Shown piece by piece: positions 16,684 to 24,821 of a stretch of DNA of 64,000 bases (position 1 is its first letter; each line of letters starts with the position of its first letter). This DNA is from Allolucifera butyrica (GTDB lineage Bacteria; Bacillota; Negativicutes; Sporomusales; UPPP01): the NCBI RefSeq assembly GCF_900476375.1, contig NZ_UPPP01000068.1:1-64000 (forward strand), given 5' to 3'. The position numbers and the translations under genes are program-made. Below the pieces are notes generated by a model. The model saw only the letters and a list, made by a program, of their open reading frames with translations. It was not told the DNA's origin and searched no databases.

Positions 16684-17770
16684 TCGGATCCTCCTTTACC
16701 GTTTTATTTTGCATTTTTTGGTGTTGAATCACAGAAGCCACTCCATGGGCCACTACACCGGCGCCGGCGACACCGGCTGCGACCAACCCCACCTTATCGG
16801 CATCGGCAATTGTATTGGGCAGGGAAATTTGCGGCAACCGCGCACTAAAAGGAGCATGATCCCAGAAATCCTTTTCCGCACAACCGATGCAGGGGGCTCC
16901 CGACTGGATCGGATAGGAAAGTCCGTTCCACCAGCGCATATTGCCGCAGGAATTGTATGTTTCCGGTCCCCGGCAGCCTAATTTATACAGGCACCAGCCG
17001 GCTTTACTCCCGGCTCCGTCGTACGTTTCGGCAAACATGCCGGAATCAAAGAACGGCCGGCGATAGCACGTATCATGAATGCGGTTGCCGTAAAATTGGG
17101 CTGGTCTGCCTTGCGAATCCAGCGGGGGAATTTGACCAAACAGGGCATAATGCATGATAACTCCGGTCATAACTTCCGGAATCGGCGGACAGCCGGGAAC
17201 CCTGACAACCGTTTTTCCCGGCAAAACTTCCGTCACCGCCACGGAATGGGTGGGATTCGGTTTTGCTGCCTGAATTCCGCCCCAGGACGCACAGGATCCA
17301 TAGGCGAGCACGGCAGCGGCTCCCTGGGCTACAGCCCGCAAATTATCCACAAACGGCTTGCCGCCAACCATGCAGGTTACCCCATCATTGCCCACGGGAA
17401 CTGCACCTTCCACGGCCAGTATATATTGCCCGCGGTATTGCTGCATCGTTTTTGCTAAATGATCTTCCAGCGGCTCCCCGGCTGCCGCCGCCAAGACATC
17501 CGTATACTCCAGAGAAATCGTATTTAACACGAGGTCTGATGCCAGTGGCGTCTGCGAACGGAGCAATGCCTCATCGCAGCCGGTGCATTCATGACCATGC
17601 AGCCAGATTACCGGAACAAGAGCTTTTTTCTCCGCCGCCTCGATCACTTTCGGGATCATGGTCGTGGACAAGCCCATTATACTGGTAAGGGCCACGCAGG
17701 TTTTTATAAATTGACGGCGACTCAACTTGTTATTTTGAAATATATCCCACAATGAATTTAACTCTCCCAT
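16664..17770 (-). CDS. hyaA: [NiFe]-hydrogenase small subunit, Tat-exported and membrane-anchored
   Basis: The small subunit holds the iron-sulfur relay. The 368-residue protein begins with a twin-arginine signal (SRRQFIK, residues 17-23, then a hydrophobic stretch), so the dimer acts outside the inner membrane. CTGCD supplies proximal-cluster ligands, and later cysteines (CYRRPF, CLYKLGCRGPETYNSC, CIGCAEKDFWD) supply the others. A C-terminal helix (about 313-335, VGLVAAGVAGAGVVA) anchors it beside HyaC. These traits mark a group 1 uptake hydrogenase. The ATG follows GGAGGGTAATT. Confidence 0.95.
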   Translation of the reverse strand: MGELNSLWDIFQNNKLSRRQFIKTCVALTSIMGLSTTMIPKVIEAAEKKALVPVIWLHGHECTGCDEALLRSQTPLASDLVLNTISLEYTDVLAAAAGEPLEDHLAKTMQQYRGQYILAVEGAVPVGNDGVTCMVGGKPFVDNLRAVAQGAAAVLAYGSCASWGGIQAAKPNPTHSVAVTEVLPGKTVVRVPGCPPIPEVMTGVIMHYALFGQIPPLDSQGRPAQFYGNRIHDTCYRRPFFDSGMFAETYDGAGSKAGWCLYKLGCRGPETYNSCGNMRWWNGLSYPIQSGAPCIGCAEKDFWDHAPFSARLPQISLPNTIADADKVGLVAAGVAGAGVVAHGVASVIQHQKMQNKTVKEDPNETHCN

Positions 17771-18089
17771 AATTACCCTCCATTCCGTTTATTTGGCTAA
17801 TATAATTTTTACATAATTTTCAGGAAAAATCTACATTAAAATTATAATTATTAAAAAACTATTTCAGACAGAAAAAATAAAATTTAGGAATAATGGAACG
17901 ATAAACCACTAAAATTCACTAAGTTTATCTTTCTCAGAGAATTATTGTCGAATGACAGAGAACTGCGAAAAGTGGGATAATCAGACATTCTTAGGAAAAA
18001 AATAAGATAACTTCCCCTCCTGGGATGCATTATGTCCTTGACTGTTGTATAATTTAAATACTGCTTTATTTTGGAAAGGAGTTTGCCAA
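17771..18089. other. Divergent intergenic region between hyaA and dapL
   Basis: This 319-base region is very AT-rich next to hyaA and should carry both promoters, but no consensus pair could be assigned confidently. It holds one copy of the dispersed 38-base repeat at 17941-17978. No ORF of interest was seen. Confidence 0.5.
17941..17978 (+). repeat. Dispersed 38-base intergenic repeat
   Basis: This 38-base stretch matches 30792-30829 at 34 of 38 positions; all four differences are A/G transitions. Its 3' core ACTGCGAAAAGTGGGAT is also found, with one change, at 397-414 on the other strand. At 30792 it lies inside a larger inverted-repeat-bounded element. Confidence 0.7.
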
Positions 18090-19325
18090 ATGGCCACCAT
18101 TAATGAAAATTATCTTAAATTGCCTGGTAGTTACTTATTTGCTGAAATAGCCCGCAAGGTAGCAAAATTTAAGACGGATAACCCGTCTGCCAATGTGATC
18201 CGCCTGGGTATTGGCGATGTTACCCGCCCGTTGCCTCCGTCCATAATTGCCGCTATGCATCAGGCGGTTGACGAAATGTCCAATGAAGCAACATTTCGCG
18301 GTTATGGCCCGGAACAAGGCTATCCGTTTCTGATTCAGAAGATTATTGATACGGATTATATTCCCCGCGGGATCCACCTTGACGCCGACGAGGTATTTGT
18401 CAGCGACGGTTCCAAAAGTGATGTGGGAAACATCCAGGAAATATTCGGACTGAATAATACGGTAGCCATTACCGATCCTGTATACCCGGTTTATCTCGAC
18501 ACGAACGTCATGGCCGGAAGAACCGCTGATTTAGGCGCCAATGGAAGATTCGGCAATGTCGTTTACCTGTCTTGTAATGCGGAAAATAATTTTATTCCCG
18601 CTTTGCCGGCCGCTAAAGTGGATCTAATCTATCTTTGTATGCCGAATAATCCTACCGGCACCACGCTTACTAAAAAACAGCTCAAAGTTTGGGTGGATTA
18701 TGCCCGCGAGCAGGATGCCGTTATTTTATATGATGCCGCCTATGAAGCTTATATTCAGGAACCGGATATTCCCCACAGCATATATGAAATTGAAGGCGCC
18801 AAAGAAGTAGCCATTGAGTTCCGTTCCTTTTCCAAAAATGCGGGATTTACCGGTACACGCTGCGCCTTTACGGTAGTGCCGAAAGCAGTTACCGCTTTGA
18901 CGGCATCCGGCAGGCGACAGCCCCTGAACCCGCTTTGGAACCGGCGGCAAACCACTAAATTTAACGGAGTTCCTTACATTGTCCAAAAGGGAGCCGAGGC
19001 GGTTTATACTGCGGCCGGTCAGCATCAAATCAAAGAATTGATTGGCTACTATATGGCGAATGCCAAAGTAATCCGGGATGGTTTGCTAAGTATTGGCTTA
19101 ACCGTGTTCGGCGGTGTCAACGCACCATATATCTGGCTGAAAACACCGCAAGGCATGGATTCCTGGGCATTCTTCGACAAACTGCTTACCGAGGCTCATT
19201 TAGTCGGTACGCCCGGTTCCGGCTTCGGTCCGTCCGGTGAAGGCTATTTCCGGCTGACTGCTTTTGGCAATCAGGAAAATACCCGGGAAGCAATTGAGAG
19301 AATAAAAACCAGACTTAAAGTATAA
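18090..19325 (+). CDS. dapL: LL-diaminopimelate aminotransferase
   Basis: DapL converts tetrahydrodipicolinate directly to LL-diaminopimelate using glutamate and PLP, a short lysine/cell-wall route. The 411-residue length and class I aminotransferase signatures fit: [32 protein letters not shown], and [10 protein letters not shown] with the PLP lysine. The start is ATG 18090, 8 bases after GAAAGGAG, rather than the earlier in-frame ATG at 18045. It is a single gene ended by hairpins. Confidence 0.94.
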   Translation: MATINENYLKLPGSYLFAEIARKVAKFKTDNPSANVIRLGIGDVTRPLPPSIIAAMHQAVDEMSNEATFRGYGPEQGYPFLIQKIIDTDYIPRGIHLDADEVFVSDGSKSDVGNIQEIFGLNNTVAITDPVYPVYLDTNVMAGRTADLGANGRFGNVVYLSCNAENNFIPALPAAKVDLIYLCMPNNPTGTTLTKKQLKVWVDYAREQDAVILYDAAYEAYIQEPDIPHSIYEIEGAKEVAIEFRSFSKNAGFTGTRCAFTVVPKAVTALTASGRRQPLNPLWNRRQTTKFNGVPYIVQKGAEAVYTAAGQHQIKELIGYYMANAKVIRDGLLSIGLTVFGGVNAPYIWLKTPQGMDSWAFFDKLLTEAHLVGTPGSGFGPSGEGYFRLTAFGNQENTREAIERIKTRLKV

Positions 19326-19379
19326 GCCAAACCGCTAACGCGGTTTGGCGGCTCGTGGCGCAGGGCCCAGGGCGCGGAC
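19323..19379 (-). repeat. Composite palindrome-plus-terminator repeat, copy B
   Basis: Read on the minus strand: CCGCGCCCTGGGCCCTGCGCC, then ACGAGCCGCCAAACCGC, GTTA, GCGGTTTGGCTTA. The part order equals copies A (2487-2540) and C (27519-27573). The dapL TAA stop forms the outer edge. Confidence 0.6.
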
Positions 19380-19426
19380 AGACGTCGCAGTCTTCGGGCG
19401 TCAGTGCGAAACTCTCCCAAAAACGC

Positions 19427-19462
19427 AAAGCTGCTAAGGCGAATCGCCTTAGCAGCTTTTTT
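19427..19462 (+). terminator. Terminator downstream of dapL
   Basis: AAAGCTGCTAAGGCG pairs with CGCCTTAGCAGCTTT, a 15-bp perfect stem with an AAT loop and T6 tail. It also faces the convergent HD gene. Confidence 0.8.
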
Positions 19463-19498
19463 AATCCTTCCGTCTCCTTCCCAATTCCCAATCTCCAA

Positions 19499-20251
19499 TT
19501 ACCGTTTTTTACTCAGTCTGGCATCAATATAGGAACGCAGTTGATCCACTGCGGCCGCAATCTCTTTTGTGGCAGGCAAATGAGCGGCAATTTTATCTAC
19601 ATAACCCTGGTCATAAATCCGCTTTAATGTCCAGTCGTAATTTATATCGTAAATCCAGGATAACCGGATCAGCTTCCTGTCGTCCGGCGTCTTCATATCC
19701 GTATAATGAGACTGGCGGCCTGCCAGCAGGTCTTCCACCAAAATTTTCGAACACCCCTCGGCTGCCGGCGGACTGAGAAAGGGCTCCAGAACATAATAGA
19801 TATCGAGCTTATCCGTATCACGGATGATCGAGGCAAATAACTTTTCCCTGGCCGATGCAGCGACCGGAATTTTGACTGCATTGTGGCTGGAGACGGCAAA
19901 ACGGAAACACTCTGTTTCTTCCGGCGCCAGCGCCCCCAATTCCTTTAGCGCAGCAATTTCCCTTAATCCCAGGACGGCATGATCCTCCGACTGGCTGTCG
20001 CTAAAGGTGCGGTACAGCGTATATTGCTTAAATCTGCCGATATCATGGAATAAAGCAATTACCTCCGCCAATTGCTGGTCGGCTGGAGAAAGGACCAAGT
20101 GACGGGCTAATTCCACACTATATTGAACCACACGCAGGGTATGCTCTCTTTTTAATGTAATCTGGCTTTGCACTTCCTGGTCCGGAGTATTAAAAGAAGC
20201 CACATACATTCCAAACCAATCATACAGCTTGTTTAATTCCCTCGATTGCAT
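19499..20251 (-). CDS. HD-domain phosphohydrolase
   Basis: The 250-residue protein has an HD-domain metal site: His in KREHTLRVV, the HD pair in IALFHDIGRFKQY and Asp in RDTDKLD. The C-terminal third (WIYDINYDWTLKRIYDQGYV) is typical of a cytosolic HD family common in Firmicutes whose substrate is not established. GAGGTG precedes the ATG. It is followed upstream by the GNAT gene with 44 bases between, so it may be the third gene of that unit. Confidence 0.8.
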   Translation of the reverse strand: MQSRELNKLYDWFGMYVASFNTPDQEVQSQITLKREHTLRVVQYSVELARHLVLSPADQQLAEVIALFHDIGRFKQYTLYRTFSDSQSEDHAVLGLREIAALKELGALAPEETECFRFAVSSHNAVKIPVAASAREKLFASIIRDTDKLDIYYVLEPFLSPPAAEGCSKILVEDLLAGRQSHYTDMKTPDDRKLIRLSWIYDINYDWTLKRIYDQGYVDKIAAHLPATKEIAAAVDQLRSYIDARLSKKR

Positions 20252-20295
20252 AGTATCACCTCTTCCAGCGTTTCCGCTAATACCACATTGCGGGT

Positions 20296-21468
20296 CTAAT
20301 AATATTCATTAATATAGTTATGGCATTTAGGGAATAGGCGCAGCAAATCAGCCAATGCTTTTTCTGATTGAATGTTCAACCGGCCCATTCGCAACAGATC
20401 GTTGGCATCAAGCCGCCCAAAGAACAATTGGGTAAAGGCACCGATTGAACATTCCACGTCACCCACCTGGGCAGCACAAGCAGTAACCTTTCCTTTTCCC
20501 TCCCGTACCTCCAGCGAAAAAAGACGCTGGTTCCATTCAGCCAGCTCATCCTTAACAGCAATGGTGATTGCCAGCGGCCCCGTTTCCGGATAATAAATCT
20601 TCTCCAGAGCCAGACCAACATCAACTACCCGCGCCGACATGAAAGGAAACAGGGAAATTCCCTGCTTCGGGTCCGGCAGCATAAAGCAGGTCAGATCGTC
20701 CAGCGGTGCATTCCACTCCCAAGTATCGGCCTGGGCCCGGTGCTGATACAAAAACCGCAACACGCCGTTCTGAGTAGGCTGGTTTACCCAGGCCATCTCC
20801 CGGACAATCATTTTTCGCTCCTGCAAAATATAAAACAAGTAAGCAGCCGGTCCGTTATCGTCTTCCCACAAACAAACATAGCCATTCTCCAGTTGATGTT
20901 CTTCAATAAGCTGTTGCCAGTTCAAGCGGCCGCGCATGGTATAGCCATGCTTATTCCGGGTAAACTGCCGGTAAATCTGGTCCAACTTACCGATATCGTC
21001 TTCCCTTTGATAGAAGGAAACACTTGCTGCCGCTTTGGGCAGTCCCGCCAGACTGTCCAAAGGCAAATCGTACCGGTAATGATGATAACACAATTCCCAT
21101 TCATAGGGATAATAGAAACCGGCTTTGGAAGGCATAAGAATACTGACGGCATGGCCCCTCTTTCTCATCTCATACAGCGCCGCCTGCAGTAAAGGACGGA
21201 TTACTCCGCCGCCCCGTTCCTCAGGTGCCGTAGCCACGCCTACAATGTAAGAAACCGCCATCGCTGTCTGCCGCAAAAACAATTCATAGGGGTTTAAATG
21301 CAAACAGGCGATCAGTTTTTCCTGCCGCTTAACCGTCAAGACATTATCAAGCCGGTAATATTGAGAAAAATACCATTTAAAAAATGGCTCTTCTTTTTTT
21401 TCAAAACAATAATCCCACAGCCGTTTAACAGCCGCTTCGTCCGGTTGGCGGGCCATTTGGATCTCCAT
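20296..21468 (-). CDS. Eis-like GNAT acetyltransferase
   Basis: The 390-residue length and domain order match Eis-type enzymes: an N-terminal GNAT domain with the acetyl-CoA loop (VGVATAPEERGGGVIRPLLQAAL), a second degenerate GNAT domain, and a C-terminal SCP2-like domain. Eis proteins acetylate amines, including aminoglycosides and peptides, but most homologs have unknown substrates. The start ATG 21468 follows GGAGGTATAGT, which overlaps the end of the DUF2156 gene, so the two are translationally coupled. Confidence 0.85.
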   Translation of the reverse strand: MEIQMARQPDEAAVKRLWDYCFEKKEEPFFKWYFSQYYRLDNVLTVKRQEKLIACLHLNPYELFLRQTAMAVSYIVGVATAPEERGGGVIRPLLQAALYEMRKRGHAVSILMPSKAGFYYPYEWELCYHHYRYDLPLDSLAGLPKAAASVSFYQREDDIGKLDQIYRQFTRNKHGYTMRGRLNWQQLIEEHQLENGYVCLWEDDNGPAAYLFYILQERKMIVREMAWVNQPTQNGVLRFLYQHRAQADTWEWNAPLDDLTCFMLPDPKQGISLFPFMSARVVDVGLALEKIYYPETGPLAITIAVKDELAEWNQRLFSLEVREGKGKVTACAAQVGDVECSIGAFTQLFFGRLDANDLLRMGRLNIQSEKALADLLRLFPKCHNYINEYY

Positions 21469-21469
21469 A

Positions 21470-22369
21470 CTATACCTCCGCTTTTAAGGTAGCAGTATAC
21501 TTCTCTGTCATTTTTACAGGATAATACGATTCCTTGGCTTGTCTCAGCCCTTCAATTCCCATATCTTCTTCCCGGTTTACGTATTTCATATGCGGCCAGG
21601 CATTGGCGCAAAATTCCTGATTAATAACCTGATAAATGCCGCGCAATCCCGAACCTTTTTCAATATGAACGACAGCCGTATCTTCATTTAAAGGTTCACC
21701 GAAAGTAAACCCCTCCAGTTTGTCCTGAATAACAATGACGCCGCCCTGAACACCTAAATAGTCATAATGGTCGAGCACATCATGAATCGCCTGCAGCTCA
21801 AACTGCAGACTCTCTTCCTTCTCGCCGTTATGTGTATCATACCACGCGAGAGCCATTTCCTTACAGGCAGGAATAAGGTCTGCGGTAATCGTCATATAAC
21901 GGTATGGCTGATAATTCCGCTTAAAATAATTTATATGATTATTTTTTTTGCTGTATTTTCGGCCTTTCAATTCCACCATATCCTGAACTAAATAAACATA
22001 GTCAAAATTATTCCGGTCCGGCTGGAAACAAAAAAGACCCGGTCTTTCCCGCTCAATGGCCGCCACCATATCCGCTGTAACTCCTTTCATTAAAAAGGGC
22101 CACTGGTTTTGCTGAAAATAATCCATTAATTTGTCCAGGATTTTTCCCACTCCGTCGCGATTGCCAAAAGGAGGCAATATATAAGGACTCCCCTTTTGCC
22201 AGGCCGCTTTAATACATATAAAATCATCTTTCTGAGCCCATTCAATGGAATACGCTTTGCGCCACATATATAAATTAGTAAATGTACATTCGGCGTTATC
22301 GTATCTTCGTTGCTGAAAATATTGGTCAAATACCGGTTTATCTGCTAACTGAATTGAACGAAAAAAAAT
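21470..22369 (-). CDS. DUF2156 protein (GNAT-fold, lysyl-PG synthase C-terminal-like) with probable ATT start
   Basis: The family (PF09924) shares the GNAT-like fold of the aminoacyl-transferring domain of MprF. The first ATG (22267) would remove 34 conserved N-terminal residues. The frame stays open upstream and encodes FRSIQLADKPVFDQYF then YDNAECTFTNLYMWR, which fits the normal family N terminus. No ATG, GTG or TTG lies in that extension, but ATT at 22369 is 8 bases downstream of AAAGGGGG. I infer initiation at ATT, giving about 299 residues. The gene directly precedes the Eis-like GNAT. Substrate is unknown. Confidence 0.8.
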   Translation of the reverse strand: MFFRSIQLADKPVFDQYFQQRRYDNAECTFTNLYMWRKAYSIEWAQKDDFICIKAAWQKGSPYILPPFGNRDGVGKILDKLMDYFQQNQWPFLMKGVTADMVAAIERERPGLFCFQPDRNNFDYVYLVQDMVELKGRKYSKKNNHINYFKRNYQPYRYMTITADLIPACKEMALAWYDTHNGEKEESLQFELQAIHDVLDHYDYLGVQGGVIVIQDKLEGFTFGEPLNEDTAVVHIEKGSGLRGIYQVINQEFCANAWPHMKYVNREEDMGIEGLRQAKESYYPVKMTEKYTATLKAEV

Positions 22370-22451
22370 AAAAAAGACCCCCTTTAGGCATGAGAAAAAA
22401 TGCTATTAAAAAACAATTCGCGCTGATATAAGCATTTCCTGTTTCAAAGTG

Positions 22452-22492
22452 AAAAAACCATTCCCGTTTTCACGGGAAATGGTTTTTTCTAA
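22452..22492 (-). terminator. Terminator of cysK
   Basis: On the minus strand AAAAAACCATTTCCCGT and ACGGGAATGGTTTTTT pair around GAAA with a T-rich tail, 10 bases after the cysK stop. Confidence 0.8.
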
Positions 22493-22502
22493 CTGTTCTT
22501 AC

Positions 22503-23441
22503 TTATTCCACAGATTGGAATAGCGGTGTGGACAAATATCTTTCACCGGTATCCGGCAATAAAACAACAATTACCTTTCCTTTATTCTCCGGTCTTAATG
22601 CCAGCTGGGTAGCGGCAAAAGCCGCCGCACCGCTGGATATCCCCACCAGCAGCCCTTCGGTACGGGCAATATCCCTGGCAGTTGCAAAGGCATCTTCATT
22701 TTTCACGGTAATAATCTCATCAACCACAGCCGGATTAAAGACAGCGGGCACAAATCCGGCACCAATACCTTGAATTTTATGAGGACCCGGTTTTCCACCC
22801 GATAACACGGGAGAATCGTAAGGTTCCACGGCAACGATTTTCACATTGTTTTTTTTCTGCTTCAAGACTTCGCCAACCCCGGTAAGCGTACCGCCGGTGC
22901 CGACACCGGCGACAAAAATGTCAACCTGCCCCTCTGTATCCCGCCATATTTCTTCAGCCGTTGTTTGACGGTGTATTTCCGGGTTAGCGGGGTTTTTAAA
23001 CTGCTGTGGCATGTAAGCATTCGGCATTGCGGCGAGTAAGTCTTCGGCCTTCTTAATAGCCCCTTTCATTCCTTCCACTCCGGGTGTAAGAACCAGCTCC
23101 GCCCCCAAGGCCTTCAACAAATTCCGTCTTTCCAGGCTCATGGTATCCGGCATGGTAAGAATGAGCCTATACCCTTTGGCTGCCGCTACAAAGGCCAGCC
23201 CGATTCCGGTATTACCGCTGGTCGGTTCGACAATAACCGTATCGCTGGTAATAAGCCCCTTCTCTTCGGCATCTTTAATCATGGCATACCCAATCCGGTC
23301 TTTCACACTGCTCAGTGGATTAAAATACTCCAGTTTGGCAATAAGCCGTCCCGCCACTTTCTTTTCTGCATTATAATTGGATAATTCTAAAAGCGGTGTG
23401 TTGCCGATAAGGTCTGTCAAACTTTTGGCGATTTCTTTCAT
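22503..23441 (-). CDS. cysK: Cysteine synthase A (O-acetylserine sulfhydrylase)
   Basis: CysK joins O-acetylserine and sulfide to make cysteine using PLP. The 312-residue sequence has the PLP lysine Lys47 in SSVKDRIG, the phosphate/substrate loop TSGNTG (74-79), and the [10 protein letters not shown] glycine loop. The C terminus [10 protein letters not shown] is typical. The ATG follows AAAGGGGGAATTTTTTC. The 375-base region upstream is shared with the divergent bioB promoter and holds a long inverted repeat in the cysK leader. Confidence 0.94.
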   Translation of the reverse strand: MKEIAKSLTDLIGNTPLLELSNYNAEKKVAGRLIAKLEYFNPLSSVKDRIGYAMIKDAEEKGLITSDTVIVEPTSGNTGIGLAFVAAAKGYRLILTMPDTMSLERRNLLKALGAELVLTPGVEGMKGAIKKAEDLLAAMPNAYMPQQFKNPANPEIHRQTTAEEIWRDTEGQVDIFVAGVGTGGTLTGVGEVLKQKKNNVKIVAVEPYDSPVLSGGKPGPHKIQGIGAGFVPAVFNPAVVDEIITVKNEDAFATARDIARTEGLLVGISSGAAAFAATQLALRPENKGKVIVVLLPDTGERYLSTPLFQSVE

Positions 23442-23550
23442 GAAAAAATTCCCCCTTTATAGTTAGCGGCATTTTGCAGGCTGATTGAAATTCAACTCAT
23501 GCATTTATGTAAGTAAGGGCACGAAAAAATCTTTTGGCAAAAACAGAAAA

Positions 23551-23582
23551 CCAAATAAACGTCCTTGCGAACATTTATTTGG
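23551..23582 (-). promoter_or_regulatory. Inverted repeat in the cysK leader (possible attenuator or operator)
   Basis: CCAAATAAACGT and ACATTTATTTGG form a 12-bp stem with one mismatch and an 8-base loop. On the minus strand, in the direction of cysK, it is followed by TTTTCTGTTTTT, so it could terminate transcription 110 bases before cysK. It might equally be a repressor site. No T-box or SAM riboswitch landmarks were seen. Confidence 0.45.
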
Positions 23583-23734
23583 CCTTTGGTTTTTCCAATC
23601 AGCACTTCAGTTATTATTATATTTTTAATATATACCATTTATACGCCCAAGTCAAGTAAGAATAGCAGCAAAATATCATTTACAAGCGTACTCGTTCCAT
23701 ATTTACATTTTTGCCGCCACATTGTATCATTGAG

Positions 23735-23766
23735 TTGTTAACCATTAATTGATTATTGGTTTACCA
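23735..23766 (+). promoter_or_regulatory. BirA (biotin repressor) operator 1
   Basis: TTGTTAACC (23735-23743), 14 bases, then GGTTTACCA (23758-23766). The half-sites and the 14-base spacing fit the known bacterial BirA operator pattern (TTGTnAACC, 14-16 bases, GGTTnACAA). It lies 50 bases upstream of the first bioB start. Confidence 0.8.
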
Positions 23767-23769
23767 TTT

Positions 23770-23802
23770 TAGTTAACTAGTCGTTTTGTTTTTAGTTAAC
23801 AA
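23770..23802 (+). promoter_or_regulatory. BirA-like operator 2
   Basis: TAGTTAACT (23770-23778), 15 bases, then AGTTAACAA (23794-23802). Each half matches the BirA half-site at about 7 of 9 positions with an allowed spacing. It begins 3 bases after operator 1 and ends just before the bioB ribosome site, so binding here would block translation-start proximal transcription. Confidence 0.6.
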
Positions 23803-23816
23803 TCAGGAGGACGATA

Positions 23817-24800
23817 ATGACTGATTTGGAAATTATACGATTAGGGAAAAAAGTACTGCAGGGAGCCTCCATAACCTATGAGGAAGCAATGCGGCTCCAG
23901 TCGGTAAAAACGGAAGATATTCCGCTGCTGGCGGCCTACGCCAATAAAATACGGCATACGTACGCCGGAACAACTGTGGAAATGTGCGGTATTATTAATG
24001 CCCGCTCTGGTCTTTGCAGCGAAGATTGCAAGTTTTGCTCCCAGTCCGTATATCATCAGACCCAAGCCCCCGTTTTCCCCCTGCGGCAATCTGACGACCT
24101 GATTGCCGAGGCCAAAAAAGTAGCTGCCCACGGAGTGCAGCGGCTCAGTCTTGTAACCAGCGGTAAAGGCATGGAGAACGACCTCGATTTTCCCGGTCTT
24201 ATCAACAGAATCGCCGTCCTTAAAGAGACGACCGGACTTTCGGTCTGTGCCAATCTGGGAACCCTGCGGCCCGACCAGGCTGCGCTGTTGGCAGCGGCCG
24301 GCGTCCGGCGCTACGCCCATAATCTTGAAACCAGCCGGAGTTATTATGCTAAAATCTGTTCCACTCATCCTTACGAAGACCGGTTACATACATTAAAAGC
24401 CGCGAAGGCGGCCGGAATGGAATTATGCTCCGGCGGCATTATCGGCATGGGAGAAACATGGCAAGACCGGGTGGAACTAGCATTCACCCTGCGCAGTCTG
24501 GAGGTTGACTCCGTGCCGGTTAATATCCTCAATCCGATAAAGGGTACAGCGCTCGAAGAGATGAACCCAAGAATCCAGCCGCTGGAAATTATAAAAACGC
24601 TGGCCCTCTTCCGCTTTATTTTGCCGGACAAAGTAATCCGGCCTGCCGGCGGCCGGGAGATCAATCTGCGGGATTTGCAGGGAACCGCCATGCTGGCTGG
24701 CGCCAACGGATTAATCGTCGGCCATTATTTAACTTTCTCCGGCCGGGACACCACCATGGATTATACCATGGTCCGTGATGCGGGACTGGAACCAGTATAA
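23817..24800 (+). CDS. bioB: Biotin synthase paralog 1, missing one auxiliary-cluster cysteine
   Basis: BioB inserts sulfur into dethiobiotin by radical SAM chemistry. The 327-residue protein has the CxxxCxxC SAM-cluster motif CSEDCKFC (Cys67, 71, 74), and HNLETS and CSGGIIGMGE as in other BioB. Of the residues that bind the auxiliary sulfur-donor cluster in E. coli BioB (Cys97, Cys128, Cys188, Arg260), the equivalents Cys144, Cys204 and Arg275 are present, but Cys97 is replaced by Ser111 (QRLSLVTSG). The neighbour BioB retains this Cys. This copy may use a different auxiliary cluster or a different substrate. It is the first gene after two BirA-like operators; AGGAGG precedes the ATG. Confidence 0.88.
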   Translation: MTDLEIIRLGKKVLQGASITYEEAMRLQSVKTEDIPLLAAYANKIRHTYAGTTVEMCGIINARSGLCSEDCKFCSQSVYHQTQAPVFPLRQSDDLIAEAKKVAAHGVQRLSLVTSGKGMENDLDFPGLINRIAVLKETTGLSVCANLGTLRPDQAALLAAAGVRRYAHNLETSRSYYAKICSTHPYEDRLHTLKAAKAAGMELCSGGIIGMGETWQDRVELAFTLRSLEVDSVPVNILNPIKGTALEEMNPRIQPLEIIKTLALFRFILPDKVIRPAGGREINLRDLQGTAMLAGANGLIVGHYLTFSGRDTTMDYTMVRDAGLEPV

Positions 24801-24821
24801 TTAAACATTAGGAGGAACAAA

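Noticed and set aside
15082..16981. Long plus-strand ORFs (up to 188 codons) opposite the hydrogenase genes
   Set aside because: They are antisense shadows of hyaA and hyaB, lack ribosome sites and have low-complexity, Arg/His/Pro-rich products.
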